Source: Chryseobacterium sp. LJ668 (GTDB lineage Bacteria; Bacteroidota; Bacteroidia; Flavobacteriales; Weeksellaceae). Taken from it: 64,000 bases of DNA. Below, in pieces: positions 40,523 through 51,738 of the stretch. The position numbers and the translations under genes are program-made. Under the pieces are notes generated by a model that was not told the origin of the DNA, did not search any database, and saw only the letters and a program-made list of their open reading frames with translations. The stretch spans positions 2,961,001 through 3,025,000 of the forward strand of contig NZ_CP080443.1 in assembly GCF_019613955.1 (NCBI RefSeq), read 5' to 3'. Each line of letters begins with the position of its first letter. The first letter of the stretch is position 1.

Positions 40523-43500
40523 ATGAGGAAAATTTTTATTTCTGCAGTCTTCTTTTTGTCTGTTAATGCATTTGCACAGACCAAAGAGCAGACTAAAACA
40601 TGGGAGCTTCTAATCGCAAATAAAAGACTTGACGCCAGAAATTTTTATGATAAAAATCTAAAGAAAGATCAACTAAAAGATTTTGAAAATCTTTTTTTGG
40701 ATGCCATTATCGATGAAGAGATGGGTGAAATTGTCTTTGATGATTCATTTATAAAAAATATGATTGCGCTTAAACCCGACGAGGCATATTTTTACCCGAT
40801 TTCACACAGAAAATTTGTTTTTGGCGAAAGTGATACGTCTTTCGACGACTATTCCTACTCTCGTACTGATCTTCTTGCAGATGCACCTGTTTATAAAGAT
40901 ATGACGACAGTTCTGGAAGTTAAGGCGACATTAGACAGAATACGAAACAGATACCAACAGGCCGATAATACCATCAAAAAAATTGGAAGGGTTGATAAAT
41001 GGCAATTTGCCGGAGTTTTCGAAAACCTGAATGGCAGTGGTCTTTATAATGAGTACGAACCTGAGCGCTATGCTAAAAATGATAAACTTTTCAACGCAGA
41101 CAGTTTTGGAAATGTAGGATGGTACAATAGAAAATTTCCGTCCAATGACGGTTTCGAATTCTTTACGAATGAAATGGAATACGGGCGAGGAATTGTTTAT
41201 TCACAATCTTTTATCGAAAATCCTGTAGAAAGAAGAATGTTTCTGGAGGTTGACACAAACTCTGAATTTAGATTGTTTTTAAATGATACCGAAATTTTAT
41301 CGAGTACCAGCGAAGGGTATACCAACCTGGGATCACATATTGTAGAAGTCAATATGCCAAAGGGAATGAACAGACTTTTGTTTAAATTTGATGCAAAGGA
41401 TACAAAGAATGCATTTATGGTCGTCCCGATGGATACCCAATATCAAAAAATATCAGATCTAAAATATTTTGATGTTTATCAAGATTACCAAAAATCAACT
41501 TTAAGTCAGCTTCAACCCAAAGAATTACCGTTACGCTTTGAAGCTTTTCTTAAGGATAAAATAAAAACGAATCCTGAAAGTTTCTTTTATAAGTATCTTT
41601 TAGCTTCGGGATACTTAAACAACTTACAAAACGAACAGGCTAAAGAGCTGATCGATGGTTTTGTAAAAGCTTATCCCAAATCATCACTGGTTCAAGGTTT
41701 GCTTTCTAAGTACTATGATAATCTCGAAGATTCTGAAAAAGTTTCAGAAATTTTCAAAAATATTGAGCTTGATGATTCTGAATATTTCCTGATTCCTTTT
41801 CTTAAAATGATGGATCGGGATATGTATGAAAATACACCGATACAGGATATCGAAAAATATAAAGGAATTCTTGCCAAAACCAAGGCGAAAAAAATGGCAG
41901 AGTTCTTTGATGTCGTTATAGCGATGAGAAACAGAGATATGGTGACGGCACAAAAACACATCACAAATCTTAAAAAGAGTTTCGCCAATAACGATAAACT
42001 TTTTGCAGTATTTACTGCGTTGGAAGATTCGGAGAAAAAAGATCAGAGTTCAACAATTAAAAAATTCGAAGATGCTTTAGCTGTAAAAAACAGTCCGGAA
42101 GTGATGAATGTGCTTTATTCATACTACGAAAAAGCAAACAGAATTGAAGATCAGAAAAAAATTCTTAAGAAATATCTTGAGCTTTATCCGTCTATCAATT
42201 CCCTCAGAAGTCAATATGTTGCACTAATTGATGATGACGTTCAAAATCCTGAAGTGATGCAGGGGATCGATAATGCCTTAGGAAACTTTCCTTACTCATA
42301 CACTTTGCTGGCTGCAAAAGCAGAAATTCTTGCCAAACAAAATAAGAAAGCAGAAGCTGTGAAATTTGCGAAACTGTCTCTCTCGCACAACACGCAAAAC
42401 GATCAGATGCACCAGCTGATACGTGATCTTGATAATACACCCGATGCCATCGATCAGGTTGCAATTAAAGATTTATACAAGCTGATTGCTGAGCGCAGAA
42501 ACAAAGACATCAAAGGTAAAAAGGGGGTAACTACTTTACTAGATGAATATATTGTAGATGTTTATCCAGAAGGAGGAATAAAAAAAAGAAGCACATACGT
42601 ATATGAAATCACCTCTGAAAAAGGTATTGAAGAAATAAAAGAATATTATATTAATTATTACGACAAAATCCTGAAATCTGAAATCATTAAAGCAAACGGA
42701 AGTATCATTCCAGGAGAAAAGTCTGATGATCAAATTGTCTTTACCAATTTGGCGGTAGGTGACGTAGTACTTATCCAGAAAGAAAATATTGAGCGAAATA
42801 ATGGCAGATTCAATAAAGATTTTAATGTAAGTTCCTATTTCAATTCAGAATACCCTGTAAAAGAATCAATCTTTACGATCATCACTCCTGAAGATATGGA
42901 TTATCAGGTTAAAAGTATGAACCAGGAAGTTGCATCAACAAAAAAGAAAATAGGAAATAAATTATTTCAGACCTGGAAGCTTAATGATCTTGCCGAAGTT
43001 AATTTGGGTGAAAATTTCGGACCGAGCTTCTATGATACAACAATTTCTGTAACCGCAAATTCAATTAAAACATGGCAGGAAATCTCAAACTGGTATGCAG
43101 ATGTTGCGAGAAAAAGTTTGGTTTCAGATAAAATTGTAGAAAAAGCTTTTAAAGAAATTTTTCCAAATGGTTTTTCCGGAATGAATGAATCAGATAAAGC
43201 CGAAAAAATCTACAACTATATTGAAAAAAATGTCTCGTACAGCTCTTTAGATTTCCGTCAAAGCGGTCATATTCCTCAGAAGCCATCAAAAACTTTGGTT
43301 ACCAAACTAGGAGATTGCAAAGACTTGTCTGCACTTTTTGTTATTTTAGGAAATCAGGCAGGACTAAAATCAAATTTGGTTCTTGTACAAACCAATAACA
43401 ATTCACCCCAAAGATTGCTTTTGCCAAATCTGAGCTTTAATCATTGCATTGTAAAAGTGAAGCTCGATGGAAAAGAAAGTTATCTGGAGATGACAGATAA

Positions 43501-44272
43501 ATATTTGCCCTTCAACTCTGCAGTTCTGTCAAATTATAAAGCAAAAGCACTCCTTGTAGACATCGATAAATCTGGAGCGTCTAATAGAGAATTGATTGAA
43601 ATTTCCACAGAAAATAATACTAGAAATCTGTTCAAGAGCATTAGTGAAGTAAATATCAATGGCGATGATCAGAATTTTTTCACAAAACAGTATGTGGTGG
43701 GCGAAACTAAAAGCTATTACAATAATTTTTTTCAGGATGAACAAACGGATGATTTCAGGAAAAAAAATGTGGAAGAAGAGTTTGGTTCCATCTTAGATAA
43801 AGTGATCAACGTAAAATCTGTAAAATTGATTGATGGTAAAGATCTTTCTATTAAGCCACTTGCTTATGAAGTTCAGTTTAACATCAATGATAAACCGCAA
43901 TCTGTAGGAAGTTTAAAAATAATGAAAATTCCTTTTGTGACAAAGCCTTTCACAAAGAGCATCATTGCGACCGAAAATAGAGATACCGACATTTTATATA
44001 CTAAATATGAGAAACAAAGTGAATATAATGAAGAAGTATTTCTTAATATTCCTGAGAATATGAAGTTTATTGAGATTCCTGAAAATAAATCTATAGCCTA
44101 TCAAAATTTTAAATATTCTATCAATTATGATTTGCAGAAAAATAATAAACTGAAAATCACACGAACTGCGCAAACGCCTTGGGATAATATCAAAAAAGAA
44201 CAGTATCCTGAATTTAAAAAATTTGTAGAAGAAGCAATAAATTCAGAAAATCAAATATTAGGATATAAATAA
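40523..44272 (+). CDS. Very large secreted DUF3857/transglutaminase-like protein
   Basis: 1,249 residues from ATG 40523. The signal peptide is MRKIFISAVFFLSVNAFAQ. The first half is alpha-helical with TPR-like pairs (about 330-640). A DUF3857 domain follows (about 660-850), then a transglutaminase-like core. Its probable triad is Cys in GDCKDLSALF (near 931), His in LSFNHCIVKV and Asp in LEMTDKYLP. A DUF3858-like beta domain ends the protein. In Bacteroidota these proteins are periplasmic or outer-membrane associated. The reaction is not established. The next gene starts 147 bp downstream, with no shared operon clear. Confidence 0.85.
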   Translation: MRKIFISAVFFLSVNAFAQTKEQTKTWELLIANKRLDARNFYDKNLKKDQLKDFENLFLDAIIDEEMGEIVFDDSFIKNMIALKPDEAYFYPISHRKFVFGESDTSFDDYSYSRTDLLADAPVYKDMTTVLEVKATLDRIRNRYQQADNTIKKIGRVDKWQFAGVFENLNGSGLYNEYEPERYAKNDKLFNADSFGNVGWYNRKFPSNDGFEFFTNEMEYGRGIVYSQSFIENPVERRMFLEVDTNSEFRLFLNDTEILSSTSEGYTNLGSHIVEVNMPKGMNRLLFKFDAKDTKNAFMVVPMDTQYQKISDLKYFDVYQDYQKSTLSQLQPKELPLRFEAFLKDKIKTNPESFFYKYLLASGYLNNLQNEQAKELIDGFVKAYPKSSLVQGLLSKYYDNLEDSEKVSEIFKNIELDDSEYFLIPFLKMMDRDMYENTPIQDIEKYKGILAKTKAKKMAEFFDVVIAMRNRDMVTAQKHITNLKKSFANNDKLFAVFTALEDSEKKDQSSTIKKFEDALAVKNSPEVMNVLYSYYEKANRIEDQKKILKKYLELYPSINSLRSQYVALIDDDVQNPEVMQGIDNALGNFPYSYTLLAAKAEILAKQNKKAEAVKFAKLSLSHNTQNDQMHQLIRDLDNTPDAIDQVAIKDLYKLIAERRNKDIKGKKGVTTLLDEYIVDVYPEGGIKKRSTYVYEITSEKGIEEIKEYYINYYDKILKSEIIKANGSIIPGEKSDDQIVFTNLAVGDVVLIQKENIERNNGRFNKDFNVSSYFNSEYPVKESIFTIITPEDMDYQVKSMNQEVASTKKKIGNKLFQTWKLNDLAEVNLGENFGPSFYDTTISVTANSIKTWQEISNWYADVARKSLVSDKIVEKAFKEIFPNGFSGMNESDKAEKIYNYIEKNVSYSSLDFRQSGHIPQKPSKTLVTKLGDCKDLSALFVILGNQAGLKSNLVLVQTNNNSPQRLLLPNLSFNHCIVKVKLDGKESYLEMTDKYLPFNSAVLSNYKAKALLVDIDKSGASNRELIEISTENNTRNLFKSISEVNINGDDQNFFTKQYVVGETKSYYNNFFQDEQTDDFRKKNVEEEFGSILDKVINVKSVKLIDGKDLSIKPLAYEVQFNINDKPQSVGSLKIMKIPFVTKPFTKSIIATENRDTDILYTKYEKQSEYNEEVFLNIPENMKFIEIPENKSIAYQNFKYSINYDLQKNNKLKITRTAQTPWDNIKKEQYPEFKKFVEEAINSENQILGYK

Positions 44273-44418
44273 ATTACAAACAGTATCTGGTTTTTCAGTT
44301 ATTGATAAAGAAAGCGAAAGGAGAATTGAAAATTTTTAATATTAAAATAATTCATTTAAACCAAATGCGCACAAAAGTTTAAACACAAATTTATTATTTA
44401 ATTAAAAATTTATTTACA

Positions 44419-44622
44419 ATGAAAAATTTTAAGAAATTATCTCGAAATGAGCTTAAAACGGTAAATGGAGGTCAAAAATGGATTGCAGAAACATCTTGTG
44501 GTTTTACTGCAACAACAACTCAAGATTGGACACCAGAACAGGCAAATGAGTGGCTTCAAAAGCTTGAGACAAATTATTGTCCACCTCCGACTCACAGCGG
44601 TCCTAGTAATAATTTAGCTTAA
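44419..44622 (+). CDS. Double-glycine leader, bacteriocin-like peptide precursor
   Basis: 67 residues. The N-terminal leader MKNFKKLSRNELKTVNGG ends in Gly17-Gly18, the classic processing site of C39-peptidase ABC exporters. The LSRxELKxVxGG pattern is typical of flavobacterial bacteriocin-like peptides. The mature part would be about 49 residues, with two Cys (in TSCGF and NYCPPP), Trp and Pro, and could form one disulfide. No exporter or immunity gene lies nearby. A GLPGLI-protein gene follows after a hairpin. Biological activity is not known. Confidence 0.75.
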   Translation: MKNFKKLSRNELKTVNGGQKWIAETSCGFTATTTQDWTPEQANEWLQKLETNYCPPPTHSGPSNNLA

Positions 44623-44630
44623 TTAATTTA

Positions 44631-44672
44631 TGCACTTATAGCTGAATAATTTCAACTATAAGTGCAATTTTT
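44631..44672 (+). terminator. Hairpin between the leader-peptide and GLPGLI genes
   Basis: The 11-bp perfect arms TGCACTTATAG and CTATAAGTGCA are followed by ATTTTTG. It sits 9 bp after the peptide stop and 13 bp before the next ATG, so it may give high peptide and lower GLPGLI expression from one promoter. Confidence 0.75.
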
Positions 44673-44684
44673 GAATGAGAATCT

Positions 44685-45545
44685 ATGAATTATTATAAAA
44701 AATCATTTCAACTATTCATATTATTTTATACTGCTTTATTATATGCTCAATCATATAATAAAGATAGTTTGCGTGCTGAATTTACTTATCAGTTTAAAGG
44801 TAAATTCAACACTCGAACTGACAATAGACATGAAGAATTGTTCTTATTACAAGTAGCCGATGATCGCGCATTTTTTGCCAGTACTATATCGCTAAAAGGT
44901 GATTCTGTAATGGCGGTTTCTGGAACGTCGATAAAAAATCCTAACGGGAGCATAACTTTTGGCTGGAAAGATGGAGTTATTCCGAAAACAGGTTTATCTT
45001 TTACCATCATACAATCCAATGAAAATACACAATATTTCAGATTGGCAGGTATGTCACTACTTACCTATAAAGAGCCGGTTAAAAAAAATTGGAAACTTGT
45101 GGATGAAACAATGGTAATCAATACGATTATTTGTAAAAAAGCAGAAATTACCTCTAAAGGGAGAAACTGGATTGCATGGTATTCACCCGAAATTCCGTTT
45201 CCGTATGGTCCGTATAAATTCAGCGGATTACCCGGATTAATTATCAAAATAACAGATGATAAAGAAGATTTTGATTTTGAATTGGTAAAATCTGTCCCTC
45301 AATCTCAATTAAAAGGGAAGTTAGTTAACATTAAAAAAAGCAGATATACTGAAGCAGTAGAAACAACACAGGCAAAACTTAAGCAAGCGGTAAGAAATGC
45401 GGATGCTAATGCAACAGCCTTACTTGCAAGCTATGGAACAACCATTATAAAAGGACAGGAAATGTTAAGACAGAAAGAAAAAGAAAGAGAAAAAGCAACA
45501 GAAGAAAACAAAAAATATGAAAATCCGATAGAGTTAGAAGATTAA
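44685..45545 (+). CDS. GLPGLI family secreted protein
   Basis: 286 residues. The signal peptide is residues 1-22 (LLYAQ). The naming motif GLPGLI is present at about residues 180-185, within FPYGPYKFSGLPGLI, preceded by the W-containing WIAWYSPEIPFPYGP. The C-terminal region is a charged helix ending NPIELED, also typical of the family. GLPGLI proteins are exported, occur only in Bacteroidota and have no proven function. It follows the double-glycine peptide gene by 62 bp including a hairpin, an association seen in this genus from memory. Confidence 0.92.
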   Translation: MNYYKKSFQLFILFYTALLYAQSYNKDSLRAEFTYQFKGKFNTRTDNRHEELFLLQVADDRAFFASTISLKGDSVMAVSGTSIKNPNGSITFGWKDGVIPKTGLSFTIIQSNENTQYFRLAGMSLLTYKEPVKKNWKLVDETMVINTIICKKAEITSKGRNWIAWYSPEIPFPYGPYKFSGLPGLIIKITDDKEDFDFELVKSVPQSQLKGKLVNIKKSRYTEAVETTQAKLKQAVRNADANATALLASYGTTIIKGQEMLRQKEKEREKATEENKKYENPIELED

Positions 45546-45581
45546 AAATTAAAATAATAACCTATCATAACTTTACTTCTG

Positions 45582-46502
45582 TTAAAAAATAAAATTCTCG
45601 GTCAGTTTTTTATCTTCATCCAACCTTTCAATCAATTTGTCAAGTCCTTCAAACTTAATTTCCTCGTGCAGGAAATCTCTGAATTTTACTGTAATACTTT
45701 CATTATAAATATCACCTTCAAAATCAAGAATGTAAACTTCAACGGTTAGTTTTTCTCCGTTGACAGTTGGATTTGTTCCGACGCTCAACATTCCTTTATA
45801 TTGTTGTCCTTTCACAACAACTTCAACAATGTAAGCACCTTTTTTTGGTAAAAGTTTAATCGATTCAGTCTCAATATTAGCAGTCGGGTAACCAATCGTT
45901 CTGCCTAATTTCTTTCCATGGACAACTGTTCCGGAAACAGAGTAGGGGTAACCCAACATTTCGTTGGCTGTTTTTATATTTCCTGCTAAAAGTGCATTTC
46001 TGATTTTTGTAGAACTGATGTTATTCTCATGAATATTGATAGCTTCCATTTGTTCGACCTCAAAATCTAATTCTGTCGATAGTTTTTGAAGCAATTCGAA
46101 ATTACCGCTTTTATTTTTCCCGAAAGAATGATCGTAACCGATGATCAGATATTTTACATTTAATTGATCAATTAAAATCTGACGTACAAATTCTTCGCCC
46201 GTAAGGTTTCTGAATTCATCATCGAATTCTTTTACAAATAAATTATGGATGTCATATTTTTCCATCAAAAATTTCTTTTCCTCAATTGTATTAAGAAGCT
46301 TTAAATCTTCATCAGGATTAAAAACGAAGCGCGGATGCGGCCAGAAGGTAAGGATTGCCGTCTCTAGATAATTCTCAGAACCCACCTTTTTCAATTCGTC
46401 GATAATGTATTTGTGACCCAAATGTACGCCGTCAAACATACCTAAAGACAGGGCTAGAGGCTTTTTCGATTGATACTCTTTAAAATTCTTGAAGATATTC
46501 AA
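45582..46502 (-). CDS. ribF: Bifunctional riboflavin kinase/FAD synthetase
   Basis: 306 residues if started at the TTG at 46502 (MNIFKNFKEYQ). The frame runs up to an ATG at 46580, but a promoter -7 box lies between. The N-terminal adenylyltransferase domain has LSLGMFDGVHLGHKYII, and the C-terminal flavokinase has GRTIGYPTANIE. The enzyme phosphorylates riboflavin to FMN and adenylates FMN to FAD. It is divergent from atpD, and the two promoters share about 180 bp. Confidence 0.93.
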   Translation of the reverse strand: MNIFKNFKEYQSKKPLALSLGMFDGVHLGHKYIIDELKKVGSENYLETAILTFWPHPRFVFNPDEDLKLLNTIEEKKFLMEKYDIHNLFVKEFDDEFRNLTGEEFVRQILIDQLNVKYLIIGYDHSFGKNKSGNFELLQKLSTELDFEVEQMEAINIHENNISSTKIRNALLAGNIKTANEMLGYPYSVSGTVVHGKKLGRTIGYPTANIETESIKLLPKKGAYIVEVVVKGQQYKGMLSVGTNPTVNGEKLTVEVYILDFEGDIYNESITVKFRDFLHEEIKFEGLDKLIERLDEDKKLTENFIF

Positions 46503-46521
46503 AACGGAAAAATTTTGACTG

Positions 46522-46529
46522 CAAATATA
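46522..46529 (-). promoter_or_regulatory. -7 promoter element for ribF
   Basis: TATATTTG on the minus strand matches TAnnTTTG, 19 bp before the TTG start at 46502. It lies inside the longer open frame and so argues for the short start. Confidence 0.5.
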
Positions 46530-46541
46530 AACATAATGTAA

Positions 46542-48215
<1,674 letters not shown>

Positions 48216-48272
48216 TAATGCTAATTGCTGATAGCCAATAGCTATTAGCCAAAAGCCAAAAGCAATTTTAAA
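48216..48272 (+). repeat. AGCC/AGC-rich spacer between atpD and atpC
   Basis: The 57-bp spacer contains AATAGCTATT as a palindrome and several GC(T/C)AA-type near-repeats (TAGCCAATAGC, TAGCCAAAAGCC, AAAAGC). It could pair as a small hairpin tuning atpD relative to atpC. Low-complexity origin is equally possible. Confidence 0.3.
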
Positions 48273-48554
48273 ATGAATATAAAAATTTTAACACCAGAAT
48301 ATGTAGTTTTTGAAGGAGAAGTAAATTCTGTATTGTTGCCTGGAAAAAATGGTGAATTCCACATTATGAAAAACCACGCAGGAATCGTTTCTTCATTAGT
48401 TGGAGGTAAAGTAAAATTGTATGCAAATTCTATCAATGAAGCTTACGCAAAAAACTTTACCAAAGAAAATGAAAAAGACTCTGTTTTTTCTTATCCTATA
48501 AAAAGCGGTGTGATAGAATTTAATCACGATAAAGGAATTATCCTTTGCGAATAA
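48273..48554 (+). CDS. atpC: F0F1 ATP synthase subunit epsilon
   Basis: 93 residues forming only the beta-sandwich domain of epsilon (ILTPEYVVFEGEVNSVLLPGKNGEF and the later KNHAGIVSSLVGGKV). The C-terminal helical hairpin of longer epsilon subunits, which regulates ATP hydrolysis, is absent, as in many Bacteroidota. It joins the central stalk of the F1 part. It is co-transcribed with atpD and followed by a strong terminator. Confidence 0.93.
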   Translation: MNIKILTPEYVVFEGEVNSVLLPGKNGEFHIMKNHAGIVSSLVGGKVKLYANSINEAYAKNFTKENEKDSVFSYPIKSGVIEFNHDKGIILCE

Positions 48555-48584
48555 TTGAATTGAGAAGCTAAATATATTTTCAAG

Positions 48585-48612
48585 AAAGTGTAACTTTGTT
48601 ACACTTTTTTTA
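48585..48612 (+). terminator. Terminator after atpC
   Basis: AAAGTGTAAC pairs perfectly with GTTACACTTT around TTT, then five T residues. Confidence 0.9.
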
Positions 48613-48632
48613 TGCCTTGTAAAATCTGATTC

Positions 48633-49463
48633 ATGCAGAAAAGTTTAATCTTATTTTTTATAGTTCTGAGTTGTATTTTTAATGCTCAGATCATCAAGAC
48701 AAAGAGAGGAATTGTAAGTCTTGACGGAACTCATGTAGCCAAAATTTCTAATAAATCCAATGAGTATACTTTTATGGATTTAAAGGAAAACCCGATTTTC
48801 ACTGTTGAATTTGTTGATAAAAGTATTGTAGATTCTGTACGAGACAGTTACGTAAAAATTAACCGTGTTTATAATCGTGAGAAAACTTTAGATGTGGATT
48901 ACATATCGCCTTCTGCATTTTCGGGTGAAGAAAAGTCAGCCGTATATACCTGTATAAAAGGTTTGAAAATCATTGATGATAGAGGAATCAATATCAAAAA
49001 TTTGGATGATCTCTTTAAAAATATGCCTAAAAGAAAGCTTGATAATAAAACCAAAGAAGCTTACAGCATTAGGACAAAAATTGACAGGTTAAATCTTGAA
49101 GTCAATAACGTTGGTGAAATTTTAAGCAATGGTGTTCCGGTGGGATATTTCACCAATTTACCTGTAAGCTTTGGTTCAGATGATCGTGTTACGGACAAAA
49201 CATTTATCGATATTGAGATCTATGATGCTAAAAGTAAATATATTGGAAAATATATTACAACAACAAAGCAAATAAAAACTGCCGGCGGAAAAACTTTTAC
49301 TTTGTATAGAGAAATGTCTGGCAGAGCATCAATTTTAAAATTTCCTACTTATAAAGCTATCGCAGAAAGAATGGCAATTCTGGATCCGAATTTTATTAAA
49401 GTGAAGGAAAAAATAATCGTAGGGGATATTGTAAAAGATGGTGTTGAAAAAGACAAAAAGTAA
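48633..49463 (+). CDS. Secreted protein, unknown function
   Basis: 276 residues with a signal peptide (MQKSLILFFIVLSCIFNAQ). The mature part begins with beta strands (GIVSLDGTHVAKISNKSN, TFMDLKENPIFTVEF) like many Bacteroidota proteins that carry small beta-rich repeats. It ends with a helical, basic segment (FPTYKAIAERMAILD). No family is recognised. It stands alone between the atpC terminator and the convergent radical SAM gene. Confidence 0.65.
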   Translation: MQKSLILFFIVLSCIFNAQIIKTKRGIVSLDGTHVAKISNKSNEYTFMDLKENPIFTVEFVDKSIVDSVRDSYVKINRVYNREKTLDVDYISPSAFSGEEKSAVYTCIKGLKIIDDRGINIKNLDDLFKNMPKRKLDNKTKEAYSIRTKIDRLNLEVNNVGEILSNGVPVGYFTNLPVSFGSDDRVTDKTFIDIEIYDAKSKYIGKYITTTKQIKTAGGKTFTLYREMSGRASILKFPTYKAIAERMAILDPNFIKVKEKIIVGDIVKDGVEKDKK

Positions 49464-49521
49464 TTTTCATAACCCAACTTAATAAATGCTCCCTTAATTC
49501 ATCAAAATCTCAAATTTAAAT

Positions 49522-51717
49522 CTACAAACTTAAAATCACACCATTTTCCTTCAGCTGTTGCATCGGTTTCGAAAACCAGAATAGTTCAAAATCTTCAAAG
49601 TTACTTTCAAAATCAGTTTTCAGATGTTGTAAAGTAATCCGTTTAGGATTTTCAAAAGTACTTTCCTGAATGATTTTTATCAGCCATTCTGCTTTTTCCT
49701 TTTCAAATTCTACGTTAACAATATTGGTTTTTAAATGGAACGTAATCCTCGTATACGGCCACGAGTTTTGCTTTTTTGTTTTTATATAATTCTCAGCGAT
49801 TACGTTTTTGCCAGGGAAAATAATTTTTGAATTCGGTTTAAAAATAAACTGATCATCCTCTAAAAGAGAATCGTGAATATAATCGGGATGAATACTTGTT
49901 TTTGGAATTCTAAAATCAAACCAATCCTGTAATGGCAATTCTAAATTGATTCCGTGCATAAAATTGAATAAAGATTTTTTTAAACCGAAACTAAACTGAT
50001 TATGATCAATTCCTGTCTTATCGGTGAAATCAATATCGTTGTTGGCAAATAAAATTTCCTGTTTAATTGGGGTAACTCCAAATTCTTCAGGGTTTAATCC
50101 AACAGGTGAATGAGCCGTCATCGCAAATTGATGCCAAAACCCACTTTGTAAAATTCCCATTTCGAAAAGCTGACGAACCATTTCCAAAGAATCTACCGTT
50201 TCCTGAATAGTTTGGGTAGGATAGCCATACATCAAATAAGCGTGAATCATCACTCCGGCCTCGGTGAAATTTCTGGTTACTTGTGCAACTTGTTTTACAG
50301 AAATTCCTTTGTCGATTAGTTTTAGCAATCGATCACTTGCCACTTCAAGTCCGCCAGAAACTGCAACACAGCCTGAAAGTTTTAATAAAAAACATAGATC
50401 TTTGGTGAAACTTTTTTCAAATCTAATATTCGTCCACCAAGTTACAACCAAATTTCTCCGAAGAATTTCCAAAGCCACTTCCCTCATCAAAGCAGGTGGT
50501 GCTGCTTCATCTACAAAATGAAAACCTGTTTCTCCCGTGGTTTTGATAAGCTCTTCCATCCGGTCAACCAGAATTTTCGCAGAAACAGGTTCGTAAATCC
50601 TGATATAATCCAGAGAAATATCACAGAAAGTACATTTTCCCCAATAGCAACCATGCGCCATTGTCAGTTTGTTCCATCTTCCATCGCTCCATAAACTGTG
50701 CATCGGGTTGGCAATTTCAATAACAGAAATATATTGATCTAATTTTAAATCTGTATAATCGGGTGCTCCAACCTGTGCCTGCTTGTAGTCGTATTTTAAA
50801 GAATTATTTTTGTACGTAACTTCTTCATTTTCAATTAAAAAAGTTCGTTTAAATTGTGGTTCTCCATTGTGCTCGGAACGAAAAATATTTTCATACAGTA
50901 ATTCAATTGGAAGTTCCCCATCATCTAAAGTGATGAAATCAAAAAACTCAAAAACTCTTTTGTCTTTTACTTCTCTCAGTTCCGTATTAGGAAAACCGCC
51001 ACCCATTGCAATTTTAATGTTGGGATAATTTTCTTTTATAAATTTTGCACATCGAAAAGCAGAATATAAATTTCCTGGAAACGGAACCGAAAAACATACT
51101 AATTTTGGCTGAACCAATTCCAATTTTTCTTGAAGAATTTTTAAAGTAATGACATCAATAAAAGTTTGCTCTGAACTTAATTTCAGATATAAGTCATCAA
51201 AAGAATTGGCGCTTTTACCTAATCTTTCGGCGTATCTACTGAACCCAAAATCGGCATCGATCTGTTCAACCATATAATCAGATAGATCTTCTAAATATAA
51301 TGTAGCCAGATGTTTAGCCTTATCTTGAAGACCCATATTACCAAAAGCAAATTCCATATCATCAAGCTGATTGAATCTGGAAGCTTCCGGTAGAAAATTC
51401 ATCGAACAGATCTGTCTTGCTAACGTCGGATTTTTATTCTGCAAAAAAAGAATGACCTGATCAACGGTCTTGACATACTCATCCCGTAAAGCGAAAATGC
51501 GTTGTGAATTTTCGGAAGTATTCTTTAGATCTACGGGTATTGAAAAAATATTCTGAATGCTTTCTTTTGAAAATAATTCCAAAATCACTTCAATCCCCAA
51601 ATCGATCTGATAGCTTGATATATTTTTGGTATTCAGGAAACCTTTGATATACGACGTTGCAGGATAAGGCGTGTTGAGCTGCGTGAAAGGCGGAGTAATA
51701 AGAAGAAGGTCTTTCAA
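49522..51717 (-). CDS. B12-binding-domain radical SAM protein
   Basis: 731 residues, starting with TTG at 51717. A -7 box lies just upstream, at the right distance. Residues about 1-330 hold a cobalamin-binding-like Rossmann region with KIAMGGGFPNTE. The radical SAM cluster motif CYWGKCTFC lies near 355, with GGLEVASD further on. The C-terminal 180 residues are unlike any domain I recognise. Such proteins carry out methylations or rearrangements on lipids, antibiotics or hopanoids. Substrate is unknown. No biosynthetic partner genes flank it except the lipid pair at 51.9-54.3 kb on the same strand. Confidence 0.85.
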   Translation of the reverse strand: MKDLLLITPPFTQLNTPYPATSYIKGFLNTKNISSYQIDLGIEVILELFSKESIQNIFSIPVDLKNTSENSQRIFALRDEYVKTVDQVILFLQNKNPTLARQICSMNFLPEASRFNQLDDMEFAFGNMGLQDKAKHLATLYLEDLSDYMVEQIDADFGFSRYAERLGKSANSFDDLYLKLSSEQTFIDVITLKILQEKLELVQPKLVCFSVPFPGNLYSAFRCAKFIKENYPNIKIAMGGGFPNTELREVKDKRVFEFFDFITLDDGELPIELLYENIFRSEHNGEPQFKRTFLIENEEVTYKNNSLKYDYKQAQVGAPDYTDLKLDQYISVIEIANPMHSLWSDGRWNKLTMAHGCYWGKCTFCDISLDYIRIYEPVSAKILVDRMEELIKTTGETGFHFVDEAAPPALMREVALEILRRNLVVTWWTNIRFEKSFTKDLCFLLKLSGCVAVSGGLEVASDRLLKLIDKGISVKQVAQVTRNFTEAGVMIHAYLMYGYPTQTIQETVDSLEMVRQLFEMGILQSGFWHQFAMTAHSPVGLNPEEFGVTPIKQEILFANNDIDFTDKTGIDHNQFSFGLKKSLFNFMHGINLELPLQDWFDFRIPKTSIHPDYIHDSLLEDDQFIFKPNSKIIFPGKNVIAENYIKTKKQNSWPYTRITFHLKTNIVNVEFEKEKAEWLIKIIQESTFENPKRITLQHLKTDFESNFEDFELFWFSKPMQQLKENGVILSL

Positions 51718-51730
51718 AAGAAATTTTTTG

Positions 51731-51738
51731 CAAATTTA
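51731..51738 (-). promoter_or_regulatory. -7 promoter element for the radical SAM gene
   Basis: On the minus strand TAAATTTG matches TAnnTTTG and lies 13 bp before the TTG start. This supports that unusual start codon and a very short leader. Confidence 0.5.

Noticed and set aside
44419..44622. Peptide as a complete bacteriocin operon
   Set aside because: No exporter, modification enzyme or immunity gene of a known type lies within 5 kb, so activity is not claimed.
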